From assembly GCA_024636505.1 (NCBI GenBank), contig JAGXGY010000042.1:186001-250000 (forward strand): a stretch of DNA of 64,000 nt, written 5' to 3'. The notes under the pieces are model-generated. The model was given only the letters and a program-made list of their open reading frames with translations. It was not told where the DNA came from and did not search any database. Of this stretch, positions 10,405 through 19,998 are shown piece after piece. Each line of letters begins with the position of its first letter. Position 1 is the stretch's first letter. Source of the DNA: Methylobacter sp. (GTDB lineage: Bacteria > Pseudomonadota > Gammaproteobacteria > Methylococcales > Methylomonadaceae). Made by a program: the position numbers and the translations under genes.

Positions 10405-12780
10405 ATGCAAATTAGTGAAGCCTGGTTAAGAGAATACGTCAATCCCGCAATAAGCACCGAACAACTGGTCGAACAATTGACCATGGCCGGTCTTGAAGTC
10501 GATTCGTTAACACCGGCTGCGGCAGCATTCAGCGGCGTGGTGGTCGGCGAAGTCATTGCCATCGAAGCCCATCCCGATGCCGATAGATTAAGAGTTTGCC
10601 AAGTCGCAGTAGGCGAAACGGAACCGTTGCAAATTGTCTGCGGCGCCAGCAATGTCCGGATCGGCCTAAAAATCCCTGCGGCATTGATCGGCGCAGTATT
10701 GCCGGGTGATTTTAAAATCAAAAAATCCAAACTCCGCGGCGTAGAATCTTTTGGCATGCTGTGCTCTGAAAAAGAACTGGGCCTGGCCGCCGATGCCAAC
10801 GGCTTAATGGAGCTGGCGACCGATGCACCCGTAGGCGTTGATATACGCGACTACCTGTCGCTAAATGACAACATTATCGAAGTCGACCTGACCCCCAACC
10901 GGGCCGATTGTCTGAGCGTTGAAGGCCTAGCGCGTGAAGTGGCGGTGCTGAACCAAATGGACTGGTCGATCACTCACGTTGAAAATTCAACCGTCAGCCA
11001 TGCCGACACCTTAACCGTCTCCGTAAAAGCTACTAATGCCTGTCCGCGTTACTTAGGCCGATTGCTCAAAAACGTAAATACTAAAGCCGAGACTCCGTTA
11101 TGGATGCAGGAACGTCTGCGCCGCTCGGGTATAAGAAGCTTAAGTGCAGTGGTTGACGTGACCAATTACGTGCTGATCGAATTAGGCCAGCCGCTACACG
11201 CTTTCGATGTGGCCAAATTATCCGGCGGCATTACTGTGCGCTATGCGCAAACCGATGAAAGCCTGGCTCTGTTAAACGGTCAGACCATTCAACTAAACAA
11301 CGAAACCCTGGTTATCGCCGACGACAAACAAGCATTGGCCTTGGCCGGCGTCATGGGCGGCAGCGAATCTGCAGTGAACGACGACACCCGGGATGTGTTT
11401 CTGGAGTGCGCGTTTTTTAGCCCGCTAAGCATCGCCGGTCGTGCGCGGAATTACGGCCTACACACCGACTCATCGCACCGTTTTGAACGCGGCGTAGATC
11501 CGTCCTTGCAGGAACGCGCCATAGAGCGCGCCACCCAACTGATTATCGACATTGCCGGTGGCAGCGTCGGCGCAATTACCGACGTGACAACGGCAGCAAC
11601 CTTGCCGCAACGCGCTGCAGTATTGCTCAGAAAATTGCGTCTGGAAAAAACCCTGGGTATCGATCTGGCTGACGAACAAGTCGTCGATATTTTTCAGCGC
11701 CTGGGAATGTCGGTACAAACACAGTCCGATGGCTGGTCGGTGACTCCGCCGGGATGTCGTTTCGATATCGCTATTGAAGCCGATTTGATCGAGGAAATAG
11801 CACGTATTATCGGCTACAACAAGCTGCCGAGCAGCAGCCTGCTGATGCGCTCAGAACTTGGCAAAGCCACCGAAGCGTTGCTGGATCTGGATCGGGTTAA
11901 AGATTTGCTGGTTGACAGAGGCTTTCAGGAAGCAATCACCTATAGCTTTGTCGACGAACAAATACAACAAGCTATCGCCCCGGATGATGATCTTATCCGC
12001 CTAAAAAACCCGATTTCTGCCGACTTAGCGGTCATGCGCACTACCCTTTGGTGCGGCTTGTTAAAGGCTGCCTTGCATAACACCAATCGCCAGCAAAACC
12101 GGGTCCGTTTCTTTGAATCCGGCCTGCGCTTTGTTAATAAAAACGGACACACACAGCAACAAAGAATGTTGTCGGGACTAGCCTTAGGCAGCGCCTATTC
12201 TGAGCAATGGGGAATCGCAACCCGAAAAATAGACTTTTTCGATATTAAAGCCGATGTGCAAGCCATGGTTGCGTTGACAGGTACAGAGGTAGAATTTATT
12301 GCAGCCAAACACCCTGCCTTACATCCCGGACAAACCGCTGAAATCTTATCCGCACAAGGCGACAAAATCGGCTGGCTGGGCATGTTGCATCCAACCCTGG
12401 AACAGCAGTTGGGTTTCGATACCCAGGTTTTCCTGTTTGAACTGGACCAGGACCTGTTGCTGAACAAGCAAATCCCAAAATTCAAACCGCTGTCAAAATA
12501 TCCGTCAGTACGTCGCGATATTGCCTTGATTGTCAAAGAAGAAGTCGCCGTTAGCGCGATAATCAATTGCATTAACGGCTGCGCAGAACCCACCTTACAA
12601 GACATAGCGGTCTTTGACATCTATCGCGGCAAAGGCGTCGAAGAAGGCAGTAAAAGTATCGCGCTAAGTTTAATCATACAAGATTTTTCACAAACGCTAA
12701 CAGACTCTGAAATAGATGCTATATTTAGCGGACTGTTAGAAACATTGACCACCCAACTAAGTGCAAAGCTGAGGGATTAA
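10405..12780 (+). CDS. pheT: Phenylalanyl-tRNA synthetase beta subunit
   Basis: 791 residues, the usual length. The domains run: an N-terminal segment, an EMAP/OB-type tRNA-binding domain (about 40-150, [19 protein letters not shown]), B3/B4 editing domain with [20 protein letters not shown]5 domain (about 400-470), a catalytic-like domain, and the FDX-ACB anticodon-binding domain at the C-terminus ([17 protein letters not shown]). It supports charging of tRNA-Phe with PheS and removes misactivated tyrosine. The stop codon is followed after 2 bases by ihfA, so translation is probably coupled. Confidence 0.96.
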   Translation: MQISEAWLREYVNPAISTEQLVEQLTMAGLEVDSLTPAAAAFSGVVVGEVIAIEAHPDADRLRVCQVAVGETEPLQIVCGASNVRIGLKIPAALIGAVLPGDFKIKKSKLRGVESFGMLCSEKELGLAADANGLMELATDAPVGVDIRDYLSLNDNIIEVDLTPNRADCLSVEGLAREVAVLNQMDWSITHVENSTVSHADTLTVSVKATNACPRYLGRLLKNVNTKAETPLWMQERLRRSGIRSLSAVVDVTNYVLIELGQPLHAFDVAKLSGGITVRYAQTDESLALLNGQTIQLNNETLVIADDKQALALAGVMGGSESAVNDDTRDVFLECAFFSPLSIAGRARNYGLHTDSSHRFERGVDPSLQERAIERATQLIIDIAGGSVGAITDVTTAATLPQRAAVLLRKLRLEKTLGIDLADEQVVDIFQRLGMSVQTQSDGWSVTPPGCRFDIAIEADLIEEIARIIGYNKLPSSSLLMRSELGKATEALLDLDRVKDLLVDRGFQEAITYSFVDEQIQQAIAPDDDLIRLKNPISADLAVMRTTLWCGLLKAALHNTNRQQNRVRFFESGLRFVNKNGHTQQQRMLSGLALGSAYSEQWGIATRKIDFFDIKADVQAMVALTGTEVEFIAAKHPALHPGQTAEILSAQGDKIGWLGMLHPTLEQQLGFDTQVFLFELDQDLLLNKQIPKFKPLSKYPSVRRDIALIVKEEVAVSAIINCINGCAEPTLQDIAVFDIYRGKGVEEGSKSIALSLIIQDFSQTLTDSEIDAIFSGLLETLTTQLSAKLRD

Positions 12781-12782
12781 CC

Positions 12783-13079
12783 ATGGCATTAACGAAAGCT
12801 GATTTCGCCGAAAGACTGTTTGACGAGCTTGGCTTAAACAAGCGCGAAGCAAAAGATATGGTCGAAATATTTTTTGAAGAAATTAAATCTTCTCTGGAAC
12901 ATGGCGAGCAAGTAAAAATCTCCGGCTTTGGAAAATTTGAATTGCGCGATAAAAGCAGCCGCCCTGGCAGAAACCCAAAAACAGGTGAAGAAATCCCCAT
13001 CACCGCCCGTCGCGTGGTAACATTCAGATCAGGTCAAAAACTAAAAGCCAGAGTGGAAGCGTATGCTGGAGCCGAGTAA
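12783..13079 (+). CDS. ihfA: Integration host factor alpha subunit
   Basis: 98 residues of the HU/IHF DNA-bending family. [18 protein letters not shown] opens the dimerisation helices, and the beta-arm carries the intercalating proline in [10 protein letters not shown]. With IHF-beta (not in the window) it bends DNA at specific sites for recombination, replication and sigma-54 transcription. Position directly after pheT is conserved in gammaproteobacteria, and the gene overlaps the start of the next by 17 bases. Confidence 0.96.
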   Translation: MALTKADFAERLFDELGLNKREAKDMVEIFFEEIKSSLEHGEQVKISGFGKFELRDKSSRPGRNPKTGEEIPITARRVVTFRSGQKLKARVEAYAGAE

Positions 13080-13416
13080 TAATAATGAACTGCCGGTCAT
13101 ACCGGCAAAACGCTATTTCACCATAGGTGAAGTCAGTGAGTTATGCGGTGTAAAACCTCATGTGCTGCGCTATTGGGAACAAGAGTTTACCGAACTTAAT
13201 CCGGTAAAAAGACGCGGCAATCGTCGTTATTATCAGCGCCATGATGTGTTGATGATACGGCAAATAAGATCATTATTATACGAACAAGGCTACACCATTG
13301 GCGGCGCCAGAGCCCATTTAAGCAGTGACGATGCCAAAGAAGACTCAACCCGCACCAAACAGTTGATTCATCAAATGATTAACGAACTGGAAGAAATTCT
13401 GGAGTTGCTCAAATAG
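13063..13416 (+). CDS. MerR-family transcriptional regulator
   Basis: 117 residues with an N-terminal MerR winged helix-turn-helix (about 18-85): [20 protein letters not shown] and [14 protein letters not shown] short coiled-coil dimerisation tail follows, with no cysteines arranged for metal binding. A MerR-type gene in this exact place after ihfA is common in gammaproteobacteria, but its target is not known. The ATG at 13063 lies inside ihfA, and no later in-frame ATG would keep the DNA-binding domain whole. Confidence 0.9.
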   Translation: MLEPSNNNELPVIPAKRYFTIGEVSELCGVKPHVLRYWEQEFTELNPVKRRGNRRYYQRHDVLMIRQIRSLLYEQGYTIGGARAHLSSDDAKEDSTRTKQLIHQMINELEEILELLK

Positions 13417-13444
13417 ACTCATGACTCAATGCGCAAAAATGTAG

Positions 13445-13450
13445 TATAAT
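13445..13450 (+). promoter_or_regulatory. -10 element of tRNA-Pro
   Basis: A perfect TATAAT 70 bases before the tRNA. The best -35 at 17-bp spacing (TGACTC, 13422-13427) is weak. Confidence 0.45.
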
Positions 13451-13519
13451 TTGCCGCATTGAATTATTGGGGATTGTGTTCACAGTCCTTTCATCTTTAA
13501 ATTCTTTATTTCATACTGT

Positions 13520-13596
<77 letters not shown>

Positions 13597-14047
13597 ATTG
13601 AAACAAAGAGTTACGAAACAGATACTTCTGCAAGAATAGAAAATTACGGTTTCGGGGTACCATTTCCGACGTTATTGCCGATTCTCAAGCCCTTTAAACC
13701 ACGGGCAACGATTGCCGACCATCGTTAAAATATTGGCGTCATCCGATCTTAATCTTTACGTCATCAAGCTGAGCGCCAACTTTGCATCTACAGCGGCGGC
13801 ACATTGTCATCTATTGCCCTAACTTGCCACTACGTGACAACCTGGACAGAAAAAAACCAAGCAATTTACACCCTCCGAAAACTGGCAAAAGCCCCTTGAT
13901 TGGAAAGACTGATTTTTCCGAAAAATGCACCCCAGCTGACGATGGAATAGCCGCAAAAAAAGCTGCGGCTGAAAAGGATGCTTTTTCAGTCAGGCGCCAC
14001 TTAGGCGTGTAGAGCGGATAGAGCCGGGCGAAACCTCATGGTTACCA
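13597..14047. other. Intergenic region without a recognised gene
   Basis: About 450 bases between tRNA-Pro and the emrB stop. A 76-codon open frame at 13782-14012 has no ribosome binding site and a composition unlike a protein, so I do not call it. Bases 13970-13992 form an imperfect CTGAAAAG/CTTTTTCAG hairpin that could end emrB transcription on the minus strand. Confidence 0.4.
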
Positions 14048-15610
14048 CTAATGAGAGGCTATTTTTTCGCCATCGACCTTCTTTAAAAAAGGCGCGGCAA
14101 GCAGCGAAGCCGCAAACAAAACGGCGATAATTTGAAACAGGTTATTAAAGGTCATGACTTCCGCTTCCCGCAACGCAAGTCCGGTGAGTTGCTTGATAGC
14201 GATCAGATCGGGATTAGGCAGGTTCAGTTGCGCCATCGATTCGGTTAATCCTTCGAGCATTTGCTGCGCTTGATAGCGGGTTGCAGTAACCGATTCACGT
14301 AGCGTCGCATAATGCGCTTTGGTTAAATAAATCATTTGGGTATTGGCAACCGCCAGACCGATCGCGCCGCCCAGATTACGCATCAGGTTATAAAGTCCGC
14401 TGGCATTTTTGACTTCGTCGACCGGCAACCGGCCTAAGGCCAGGGTATTAATCGGCAAAAAACACAGCATGATGGCGCTGCCCCGAATAGCCTGCGGCCA
14501 GAAAAACTCCCAATAACCGGATTCGACGGTTAATTCGCCATTCATCCACGATCCCAGAGCAAACAAGCTAAGACCCAGACAGAGCATCCAGCGCAAATCA
14601 ATTTTTTTCTCCAGCGGCCCGGATATAAACGCCGAGAGCAATTGAAACAAGCCGACGACCATTAAATAGTAGCCGATTTGTAGGCTGTTAAGGCCTTTAA
14701 CGCTGGACAGATAAATAGGCGTTAAATAAATGATGGTATAAAGTCCCACGCCCAGCACAAAGCTGTAACCGCAGCCTATCGCAAAATTAACATGGCGGAA
14801 GGCGTAAAGATCGATAATCGGGTGAGGCGTTTTTAACTCCCAGATCAGCATCGCGATGCCGCTGACCACCGCAACTATCGTCAATGCGACAATCAGAGGA
14901 TCTTCAAACCACTGCTTGCTTGCGCCCTCTTCCAACACGAATTGCATACTGCCTAAAAAAACCGCAATCAGCGCGATACCGATAAAGTCGATTTTTTGCA
15001 ATAGCGTCCAGTCAGGCTTATCAATATCCAGATACCGCCACACCACGAAGCAGACGATGATGCCTGGGACAATGTTGATTAAAAACAGTAATTCCCAGCT
15101 GTAGGTTTCGGTAAGATAGCCGCCCAATATCGGCCCGACAGTCGGCGCCATAGTCACAATCAAGCCGAGTACGATGCTCATCGTCGCTTGCAAACGCGGG
15201 GGAAATAAAATGAAGATTACCGTAAAGGTCAGCGGAATCATCGCGCCGCCGAGAAAGCCCTGCAAGCAGCGGAACACGATCATCGACGGCAGATTCCAGG
15301 CAAAGGCGCACAGCAAACTGGCCAGGGTAAATCCGCCTGCGGAAATGACATATAAGTAACGGGTCGAAAAAACCCGCCCCAGCCAGCCGGACAACGGAAT
15401 AACAATGACTTCGGCAATCAGATAAGAGGTTTGCACCCAGGCGATTTCATCCTTGGTAGCGGACAGACCGGCCTGGATTTTCTGTATCGAACTGGCAACG
15501 ATCTGAATATCCAGTACCGCCATGAACACGCCAATCGCCATGCTGAAAAAACCGATCCACTGGCCTAAGGTTAGCGGCGTTTCTGTGGCTTGCTGTTCTG
15601 CCTTTACCAC
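14048..15610 (-). CDS. emrB: EmrB-type multidrug efflux MFS transporter (DHA2 family)
   Basis: 520 residues with about 14 membrane helices. The start is GTG at 15610, 4 bases after the emrA stop. The motif RCLQGFLGGAMIPLTF and the segment GPILGGYLTETYSWELLFLIN are typical of DHA2 drug:H+ antiporters. It should work with the EmrA adaptor and an outer-membrane channel of the TolC type to expel hydrophobic compounds. All three parts are present here, the channel gene being on the opposite strand behind the tetR regulator. Confidence 0.9.
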   Translation of the reverse strand: MVKAEQQATETPLTLGQWIGFFSMAIGVFMAVLDIQIVASSIQKIQAGLSATKDEIAWVQTSYLIAEVIVIPLSGWLGRVFSTRYLYVISAGGFTLASLLCAFAWNLPSMIVFRCLQGFLGGAMIPLTFTVIFILFPPRLQATMSIVLGLIVTMAPTVGPILGGYLTETYSWELLFLINIVPGIIVCFVVWRYLDIDKPDWTLLQKIDFIGIALIAVFLGSMQFVLEEGASKQWFEDPLIVALTIVAVVSGIAMLIWELKTPHPIIDLYAFRHVNFAIGCGYSFVLGVGLYTIIYLTPIYLSSVKGLNSLQIGYYLMVVGLFQLLSAFISGPLEKKIDLRWMLCLGLSLFALGSWMNGELTVESGYWEFFWPQAIRGSAIMLCFLPINTLALGRLPVDEVKNASGLYNLMRNLGGAIGLAVANTQMIYLTKAHYATLRESVTATRYQAQQMLEGLTESMAQLNLPNPDLIAIKQLTGLALREAEVMTFNNLFQIIAVLFAASLLAAPFLKKVDGEKIASH

Positions 15611-15614
15611 GGAA

Positions 15615-16631
15615 TTAATGTACTTTTACCTGGACGGCAACCGACAAGCCCGGCCTCAACAACGCATTATGCTCGGCTGAGTCAAGGACTATTTTTACCG
15701 GGATGCGGCGCACGATTTTGGTGAAGTTACCGGTGGCATTTTCCTCAGGCAGGATGCTGAATTCGGAACCGCTGGCCGGTGAAAAACTGTCGACTTTGCC
15801 GGTCAATTCAAGATCGGGATAGGCGTCCACTTTAATGGCAACAGGCTGCCCTAAACGCATGTATTGTAACTGCGTTTCCTTGAAATTCGCCTCCACCCAG
15901 ATGTTGCTGTTTTGCACCAGAGAGGCCAAGGCAACGCCGGGGCGTACCAATTGCCCGAGCTGCACGCCGCGATTGCCGATGATGCCGTCTATAGGCGCCT
16001 TGACTTGAGTATGCTCCAGATCGATTTTTGCCAAGGTTAATTGCGCCTGGGCATTTTCCAGCCGCGCTTCGGTTTCGGTAATTTCAATGTCGAGCGTGGC
16101 TAATTGGTGATGTTCGGCGCTGGCTGCGGCCTTTGAGCCTCTTAATTCAGCCGCCGCCTGTTTGGACTCCGATTGCACTTTATCCAGGGATTGACTGGCC
16201 GCCGAACCCCGATCAATCAGGTTATGAAAGCGCTGCAAATCTTTTTGAATCTGTTCACCTCTGGCTTGCACCGCCGCAACATTCGCGTTGGCGGTTTCGA
16301 TATGCGACTGCTGGGAGCTTTTCATCGCCCGCAATCGCTCAATGTGCGCGACTTCGGCGCTGACATTGGCTGCCGCCTGAACGACTCTGGCCTGATAATC
16401 CCGGTCATCAATCGTTACCAGCACATCATTTTTCTTGACGGCCTGATTGTCATTAATGCCTATGTGCGTCACATAACCCTGCACTCTGGCGCTGACTAAC
16501 ACGATGTTGCTGTGCAAATAGGCGTCGTCGGTGGTTTCATAATGCCGACGATCCAGCAGCCAGTAGCCGATGCCTGCAACCAAAGGAACGACTATCAATA
16601 AAATCAGTAATACAGAACGGATGCGGGGCAT
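15615..16631 (-). CDS. emrA: EmrA-type membrane fusion (HlyD family) protein
   Basis: 338 residues. An N-terminal signal anchor (about 7-25, VLLILLIVVPLVAGIGYWLL) is followed by the first biotinyl-lipoyl half (YVTHIGINDNQAVKKNDVLV), a long alpha-helical hairpin (about 85-190), the second lipoyl half (VKAPIDGIIGNRGVQLGQLV) and a beta-barrel region. It bridges the EmrB pump to the outer-membrane channel across the periplasm. The promoter region is shared with the divergent tetR gene and contains a strong palindrome. Confidence 0.9.
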   Translation of the reverse strand: MPRIRSVLLILLIVVPLVAGIGYWLLDRRHYETTDDAYLHSNIVLVSARVQGYVTHIGINDNQAVKKNDVLVTIDDRDYQARVVQAAANVSAEVAHIERLRAMKSSQQSHIETANANVAAVQARGEQIQKDLQRFHNLIDRGSAASQSLDKVQSESKQAAAELRGSKAAASAEHHQLATLDIEITETEARLENAQAQLTLAKIDLEHTQVKAPIDGIIGNRGVQLGQLVRPGVALASLVQNSNIWVEANFKETQLQYMRLGQPVAIKVDAYPDLELTGKVDSFSPASGSEFSILPEENATGNFTKIVRRIPVKIVLDSAEHNALLRPGLSVAVQVKVH

Positions 16632-16643
16632 AATCGACCTTGA

Positions 16644-16664
16644 TAAACTAAACGGTTTAGTTTA
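16644..16664. promoter_or_regulatory. Palindromic operator between emrA and tetR
   Basis: A perfect inverted repeat with 10-bp arms around one central base, TAAACTAAAC-G-GTTTAGTTTA. It sits 13 bases upstream of the emrA ATG and 38 bases before tetR, in the only intergenic space between the divergent genes. It is the expected binding site of a TetR dimer controlling both directions. Confidence 0.75.
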
Positions 16665-16702
16665 GTCTAACTGAACTGTTAACGTTACGCAAAAATAAAA
16701 CG

Positions 16703-17317
16703 ATGGCCTCAGAACCCGCCGACACCAAACATCTAGCCATTCTCGATAGCGCAACCCGCATGTTTCTGACGTACGGCTATCGCAATGCAAGTATGGAAAA
16801 AATCGCCCAGGCTGCACCGGTTTCCAAGGCGACACTGTACAAGCATTTCGACAGCAAAGAGGCTCTGCTTGCAGCGGTTATTTCAAACCTGTGCGCATCT
16901 TTATTGCACACTATGACCCAAGTCACTATCGAGTCGGATAATGTGGAAAGCAATCTGAACAAAATCGCGACAGCCGCAATGGATTTGATTTATGCCGAAG
17001 ACGCCTTGGCCATTTACCGGCTGGTGGTAGCGGAAAGTCCGGATTTTCCAGAGCTTGGCCAATTGTTTTACCAGAGCGGTCCGCAAACCCTACTAACACA
17101 ACTGGAAGATTATTTTCGCCGTTTAAATACCGAAGGTCATCTTACTATTATTGATCCGGTATTTGCCGCAGATGCGTTTTTCAGCATGCTGAAAGGCGAT
17201 CTGCATTGTCGCTGCCTGCTGTCAAAAACATTACGACCCTCCTTTGATCAAAAAAAACGCCTGGTATCGCAAGTCATTGCTTTTTACATGCGGGGTATGC
17301 GCCATGTTGAGCCGTAA
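16703..17317 (+). CDS. TetR-family transcriptional regulator
   Basis: 204 residues. The N-terminal helix-turn-helix is clear (about 10-57: ILDSATRMFLTYGYRNASME, then VSKATLYKHFDSKEALLAAV). The C-terminal part is an all-helical ligand-binding and dimerisation domain. Divergent from emrAB and overlapping the tolC-like gene by 14 bases, it most likely represses the efflux system until a substrate binds. The inducer is unknown. Confidence 0.9.
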   Translation: MASEPADTKHLAILDSATRMFLTYGYRNASMEKIAQAAPVSKATLYKHFDSKEALLAAVISNLCASLLHTMTQVTIESDNVESNLNKIATAAMDLIYAEDALAIYRLVVAESPDFPELGQLFYQSGPQTLLTQLEDYFRRLNTEGHLTIIDPVFAADAFFSMLKGDLHCRCLLSKTLRPSFDQKKRLVSQVIAFYMRGMRHVEP

Positions 17318-18581
17318 AAATCATTTCATTGGCCTGTTAATGGCCTTTGTTGTCACAGGAGCTTATGCGGAAACCCTTGAAGACGCATGGAACAGCGCCA
17401 TCAATAACAACCACCGGATCAAATCGGCGAAAGCCGATACCGACGCCTCCGAACAGCAGTTACATTCGGCAGAGGGTCAGCGGTTGCCCGATCTTAACGT
17501 CAGTAGCGGTTATACCCAGTTTAGCGAAACACCGGCAGCAAAAACCCAGATAGCGGGACAAACGGCACAGTTCAGCACCAATCAGGCCGGCAGCGTCAGA
17601 GCCCAGGCGATAGCCTCGATACCGGTTTTCACCAGCGGACGCATCGGCCACAATATCGGTGCCGCCGAAGCCTCCTTGCAGGCCGTTCAATCCAATGAAA
17701 CCACCTCAATACTGAATATCAAGATGCAGGTGGCGGAGACCTATATCACTATATTGCGCCTGGAAAGCGCCTTGCAGGTTGCTCAAAGCCACATCGATAC
17801 CCTGAACCTGCACATGAACGATGTAAATAATCTGTTCGATCAAGGCATGGTCGCGCGCAATGACCTACTGGCGGCCAATGTCGAACTGGCCAATGCCCGG
17901 CAGCTGGTGGTGCAGGCGAATAATCGGCTGGATATTGGTCGGGCGCGTTACAACCAGTTACTGGACAGGAATCTTGCCGATGAGGTTAAGCTGGCTCATC
18001 AATTCCCTGAAACCCCGCAAGGTACATTAAACGATCTGAGCGGCAATGCATTAACACAGCGGCCCGAATTGGTCGCACTGGCGCAGCAAATCGAGTCGCT
18101 AGGCCAACAGGCGCAGAGCGTAAAAGCCGGCTTATTACCGCAGGTCGCCGTCAATGGCGGCTATCAATACCAGGAAAACCGCTATCAGGCCTTTGAAGGT
18201 ATGTGGATGGCCAATGTCGGCGTGGAGTGGACGTTATTTGACGGCAGTTCAGGTCACCGCAGCAATGCCCTGACCCGCCAGGCTATCGCCTTAAAAGAGC
18301 AACGCGACGACTTATCCAGTATGATCGGCTTGCAGGTGCGCCAAGCCTGGCTGGATACTCAAGAAACGCAAAAACGCATCGCCGTGACTCAGCAAGCCAT
18401 CGCCCAAGCCGACGAAAATTTAAAAGTCACCATCGACCGCTACCAGCAGGGCTTGTCCACCAATACCGAGGTGCTTAAAGCCGAAGATTTGCGCACCACT
18501 ACCCATGATAATTACAACAATGCTACTTATGATGCTGCATTGGCTATCCTGCATTTGCGACGTGCCACAGGTATTTTGTAA
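17304..18581 (+). CDS. TolC-family outer membrane efflux channel
   Basis: 425 residues from the ATG at 17304, which gives a clear signal peptide (MLSRKNHFIGLLMAFVVTGA, cleavage after YA). An upstream in-frame ATG at 17244 would put 20 non-signal residues in front and lies deep within tetR. Two repeats of long helices and beta strands (for example NLFDQGMVARNDLLAANVEL and IDRYQQGLSTNTEVLKAEDL) are the mark of TolC trimers. It should form the outer-membrane duct for EmrAB, being co-transcribed with tetR. Confidence 0.9.
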   Translation: MLSRKNHFIGLLMAFVVTGAYAETLEDAWNSAINNNHRIKSAKADTDASEQQLHSAEGQRLPDLNVSSGYTQFSETPAAKTQIAGQTAQFSTNQAGSVRAQAIASIPVFTSGRIGHNIGAAEASLQAVQSNETTSILNIKMQVAETYITILRLESALQVAQSHIDTLNLHMNDVNNLFDQGMVARNDLLAANVELANARQLVVQANNRLDIGRARYNQLLDRNLADEVKLAHQFPETPQGTLNDLSGNALTQRPELVALAQQIESLGQQAQSVKAGLLPQVAVNGGYQYQENRYQAFEGMWMANVGVEWTLFDGSSGHRSNALTRQAIALKEQRDDLSSMIGLQVRQAWLDTQETQKRIAVTQQAIAQADENLKVTIDRYQQGLSTNTEVLKAEDLRTTTHDNYNNATYDAALAILHLRRATGIL

Positions 18582-18608
18582 AGCGCATCACTCGCAATTG
18601 ATGCGCTT
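18581..18608. terminator. Bidirectional hairpin between tolC-like and ferritin-like genes
   Basis: AAGCGCATCA/TGATGCGCTT, a perfect 10-bp stem with an 8-base loop, starting at the last base of the tolC-like stop codon, between convergent genes. T residues follow for only three bases on the plus strand. Confidence 0.55.
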
Positions 18609-18632
18609 TACTGCGTCCTACTATTAAGATTT

Positions 18633-19088
18633 TTACGGATTAAACGGCTCCACATCGCCCGGTTTGCGCAGCATTTTATTCACTTCGTCAAGATGCAGCT
18701 CTTCTCCGACAATCATGTCTCTGGCATATTCTTCCAGCAACACTGAAACGCCCTCGGAAGCTTTCAGTAGTTCAAAATACGCGGCTATCGATGCTTTCTC
18801 GTGCTCCAGACTTTCTCTTAGAATATCGCCAATATCATGCTTGGCTGTTTCCAATAAAGGCCCAATCTTAAGCGAAGGGTGTCCACCTAATAAGGTCACC
18901 AGTTCGCCGGCTTTATGCGCATGAATAAGGCTCTCGTCGGCATTGCCCTTAAGCCATGAAACAATAGGAATACGGTTGTAGCCGTAAACCATCAGCGAGT
19001 AATGGGTATAACGAACCACTCCCGCCAATTCAAGCTCCATGATTTTGTTAAGAATTGCTACTGCCTGTTGTTTTTCTTGATCATTCAT
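18633..19088 (-). CDS. Bacterioferritin-like diiron protein
   Basis: 151 residues forming a four-helix ferritin-like bundle. Candidate metal ligands are in ELELAGVVRYTHY (helix A), ESLIHAHKAGE (helix B), LEHEKASIAAYFELL (helix C) and GEELHLDEV (helix D). The second-helix spacing differs from classical bacterioferritin (ExxxH rather than ExxH), and no methionine stands at the usual haem-ligand position. It belongs to the bacterioferritin-like branch found in many proteobacteria, and probably oxidises or stores iron. The gene stands alone, divergent from the deaminase. Confidence 0.75.
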   Translation of the reverse strand: MNDQEKQQAVAILNKIMELELAGVVRYTHYSLMVYGYNRIPIVSWLKGNADESLIHAHKAGELVTLLGGHPSLKIGPLLETAKHDIGDILRESLEHEKASIAAYFELLKASEGVSVLLEEYARDMIVGEELHLDEVNKMLRKPGDVEPFNP

Positions 19089-19291
19089 CTCGATACTCCT
19101 GTTGATTTAAAAAAATGCGTCGGCCCGCAAAAAGCATAATGCAACTATTTGATCAGACGGTTGTTTGCCTTACTATTACCGTGATTGACCATTATAGCAA
19201 CAACAATTTTACAGTTGCGGCGTACAATATGCCGCCTGCTTTTAAATCCTCAAGCTGTTTTTTACTTTACACCTACTCTGGAGATTTCTCG

Positions 19292-19744
19292 ATGGATTAT
19301 GCACATCTGTTGGCGGTTGCATTTGCTGAAGCGCAAGCCGGTTTTAATGAGGGCGGCGTGCCGGTCGGCGCGGCGCTGTTCGATGCTAACGGTAAGCTGC
19401 TGAGTCGCGGCCGCAACCGCCGGGTACAGGATAATGATCCCTCCGTCCACGGTGAAACCGATGCCTTCCGTAAAGCCGGTCGCCAAACTGATTACCGTGA
19501 CAAAATTTTAGTGACAACATTGGCACCCTGCTGGTATTGCTCAGGACTCATCCGGCAATTTAATATCGGTACTGTGGTGGTCGGCGAATCAGTCAACTTT
19601 GCAGGTCATTTGGACTGGCTTAAAGATGCCGGAGTGAAAGTCATTGACATGCATGATGCTGACTGTATCGCACTGATGCACCGCTTCATTGAACAATCGC
19701 CGCAAATCTGGTTTGAAGACATCGGCGAATGTCGCTGCGATTAA
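19292..19744 (+). CDS. Cytosine deaminase, fungal Fcy1-like
   Basis: 150 residues from ATG 19292, which follows GGAG at a suitable distance. An upstream in-frame ATG at 19115 would add 59 unrelated residues. Zinc-dependent deaminase motifs are complete: H53-G-E55 (ligand and catalytic glutamate) and P79-C80-W-Y-C83. The protein keeps the compact form and C-terminal SPQIWFEDIGE that are characteristic of yeast cytosine deaminase, rather than the tRNA adenosine deaminase or the large bacterial CodA. It likely turns cytosine into uracil for pyrimidine salvage; guanine or other substrates are possible. It stands alone. Confidence 0.8.
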   Translation: MDYAHLLAVAFAEAQAGFNEGGVPVGAALFDANGKLLSRGRNRRVQDNDPSVHGETDAFRKAGRQTDYRDKILVTTLAPCWYCSGLIRQFNIGTVVVGESVNFAGHLDWLKDAGVKVIDMHDADCIALMHRFIEQSPQIWFEDIGECRCD

Positions 19745-19959
19745 GACTCCCGCGCCAAATCGTTTTGCCCGCCTCCTGTCCGCTTAACAGCCGGTCCGCA
19801 CAGGCATAGCGACCGACCTTAATACTCTGATTCCACAATATGGAGTGACCCGACAAAAACCGCCCGCTGCGATCAAACGCCTCATGATCTGCCGCAGAAT
19901 CTGCCGGTACAAATTTACGCCGCCCAATCTAACGACATGACCCATAGCGGTTTTTCAGT

Positions 19960-19965
19960 TATAAT
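19960..19965 (+). promoter_or_regulatory. -10 element before glyQ
   Basis: A perfect TATAAT 33 bases before the glyQ start; the -35 box is poor (TGACCC at 19938-19943). The rest of the 19745-19998 gap holds nothing I recognise. Confidence 0.4.
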
Positions 19966-19998
19966 CATCGGCTTTTTATTGCCCATGAGCATTAAACC

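Noticed and set aside
13782..14012. Open frame of 76 codons after tRNA-Pro
   Set aside because: No ribosome binding site, no recognisable family, and a residue mix unlike a protein; the region also holds hairpins.
17244..17303. Upstream start for the TolC-like protein
   Set aside because: It would place 20 polar residues before the signal peptide and lies deep in tetR.
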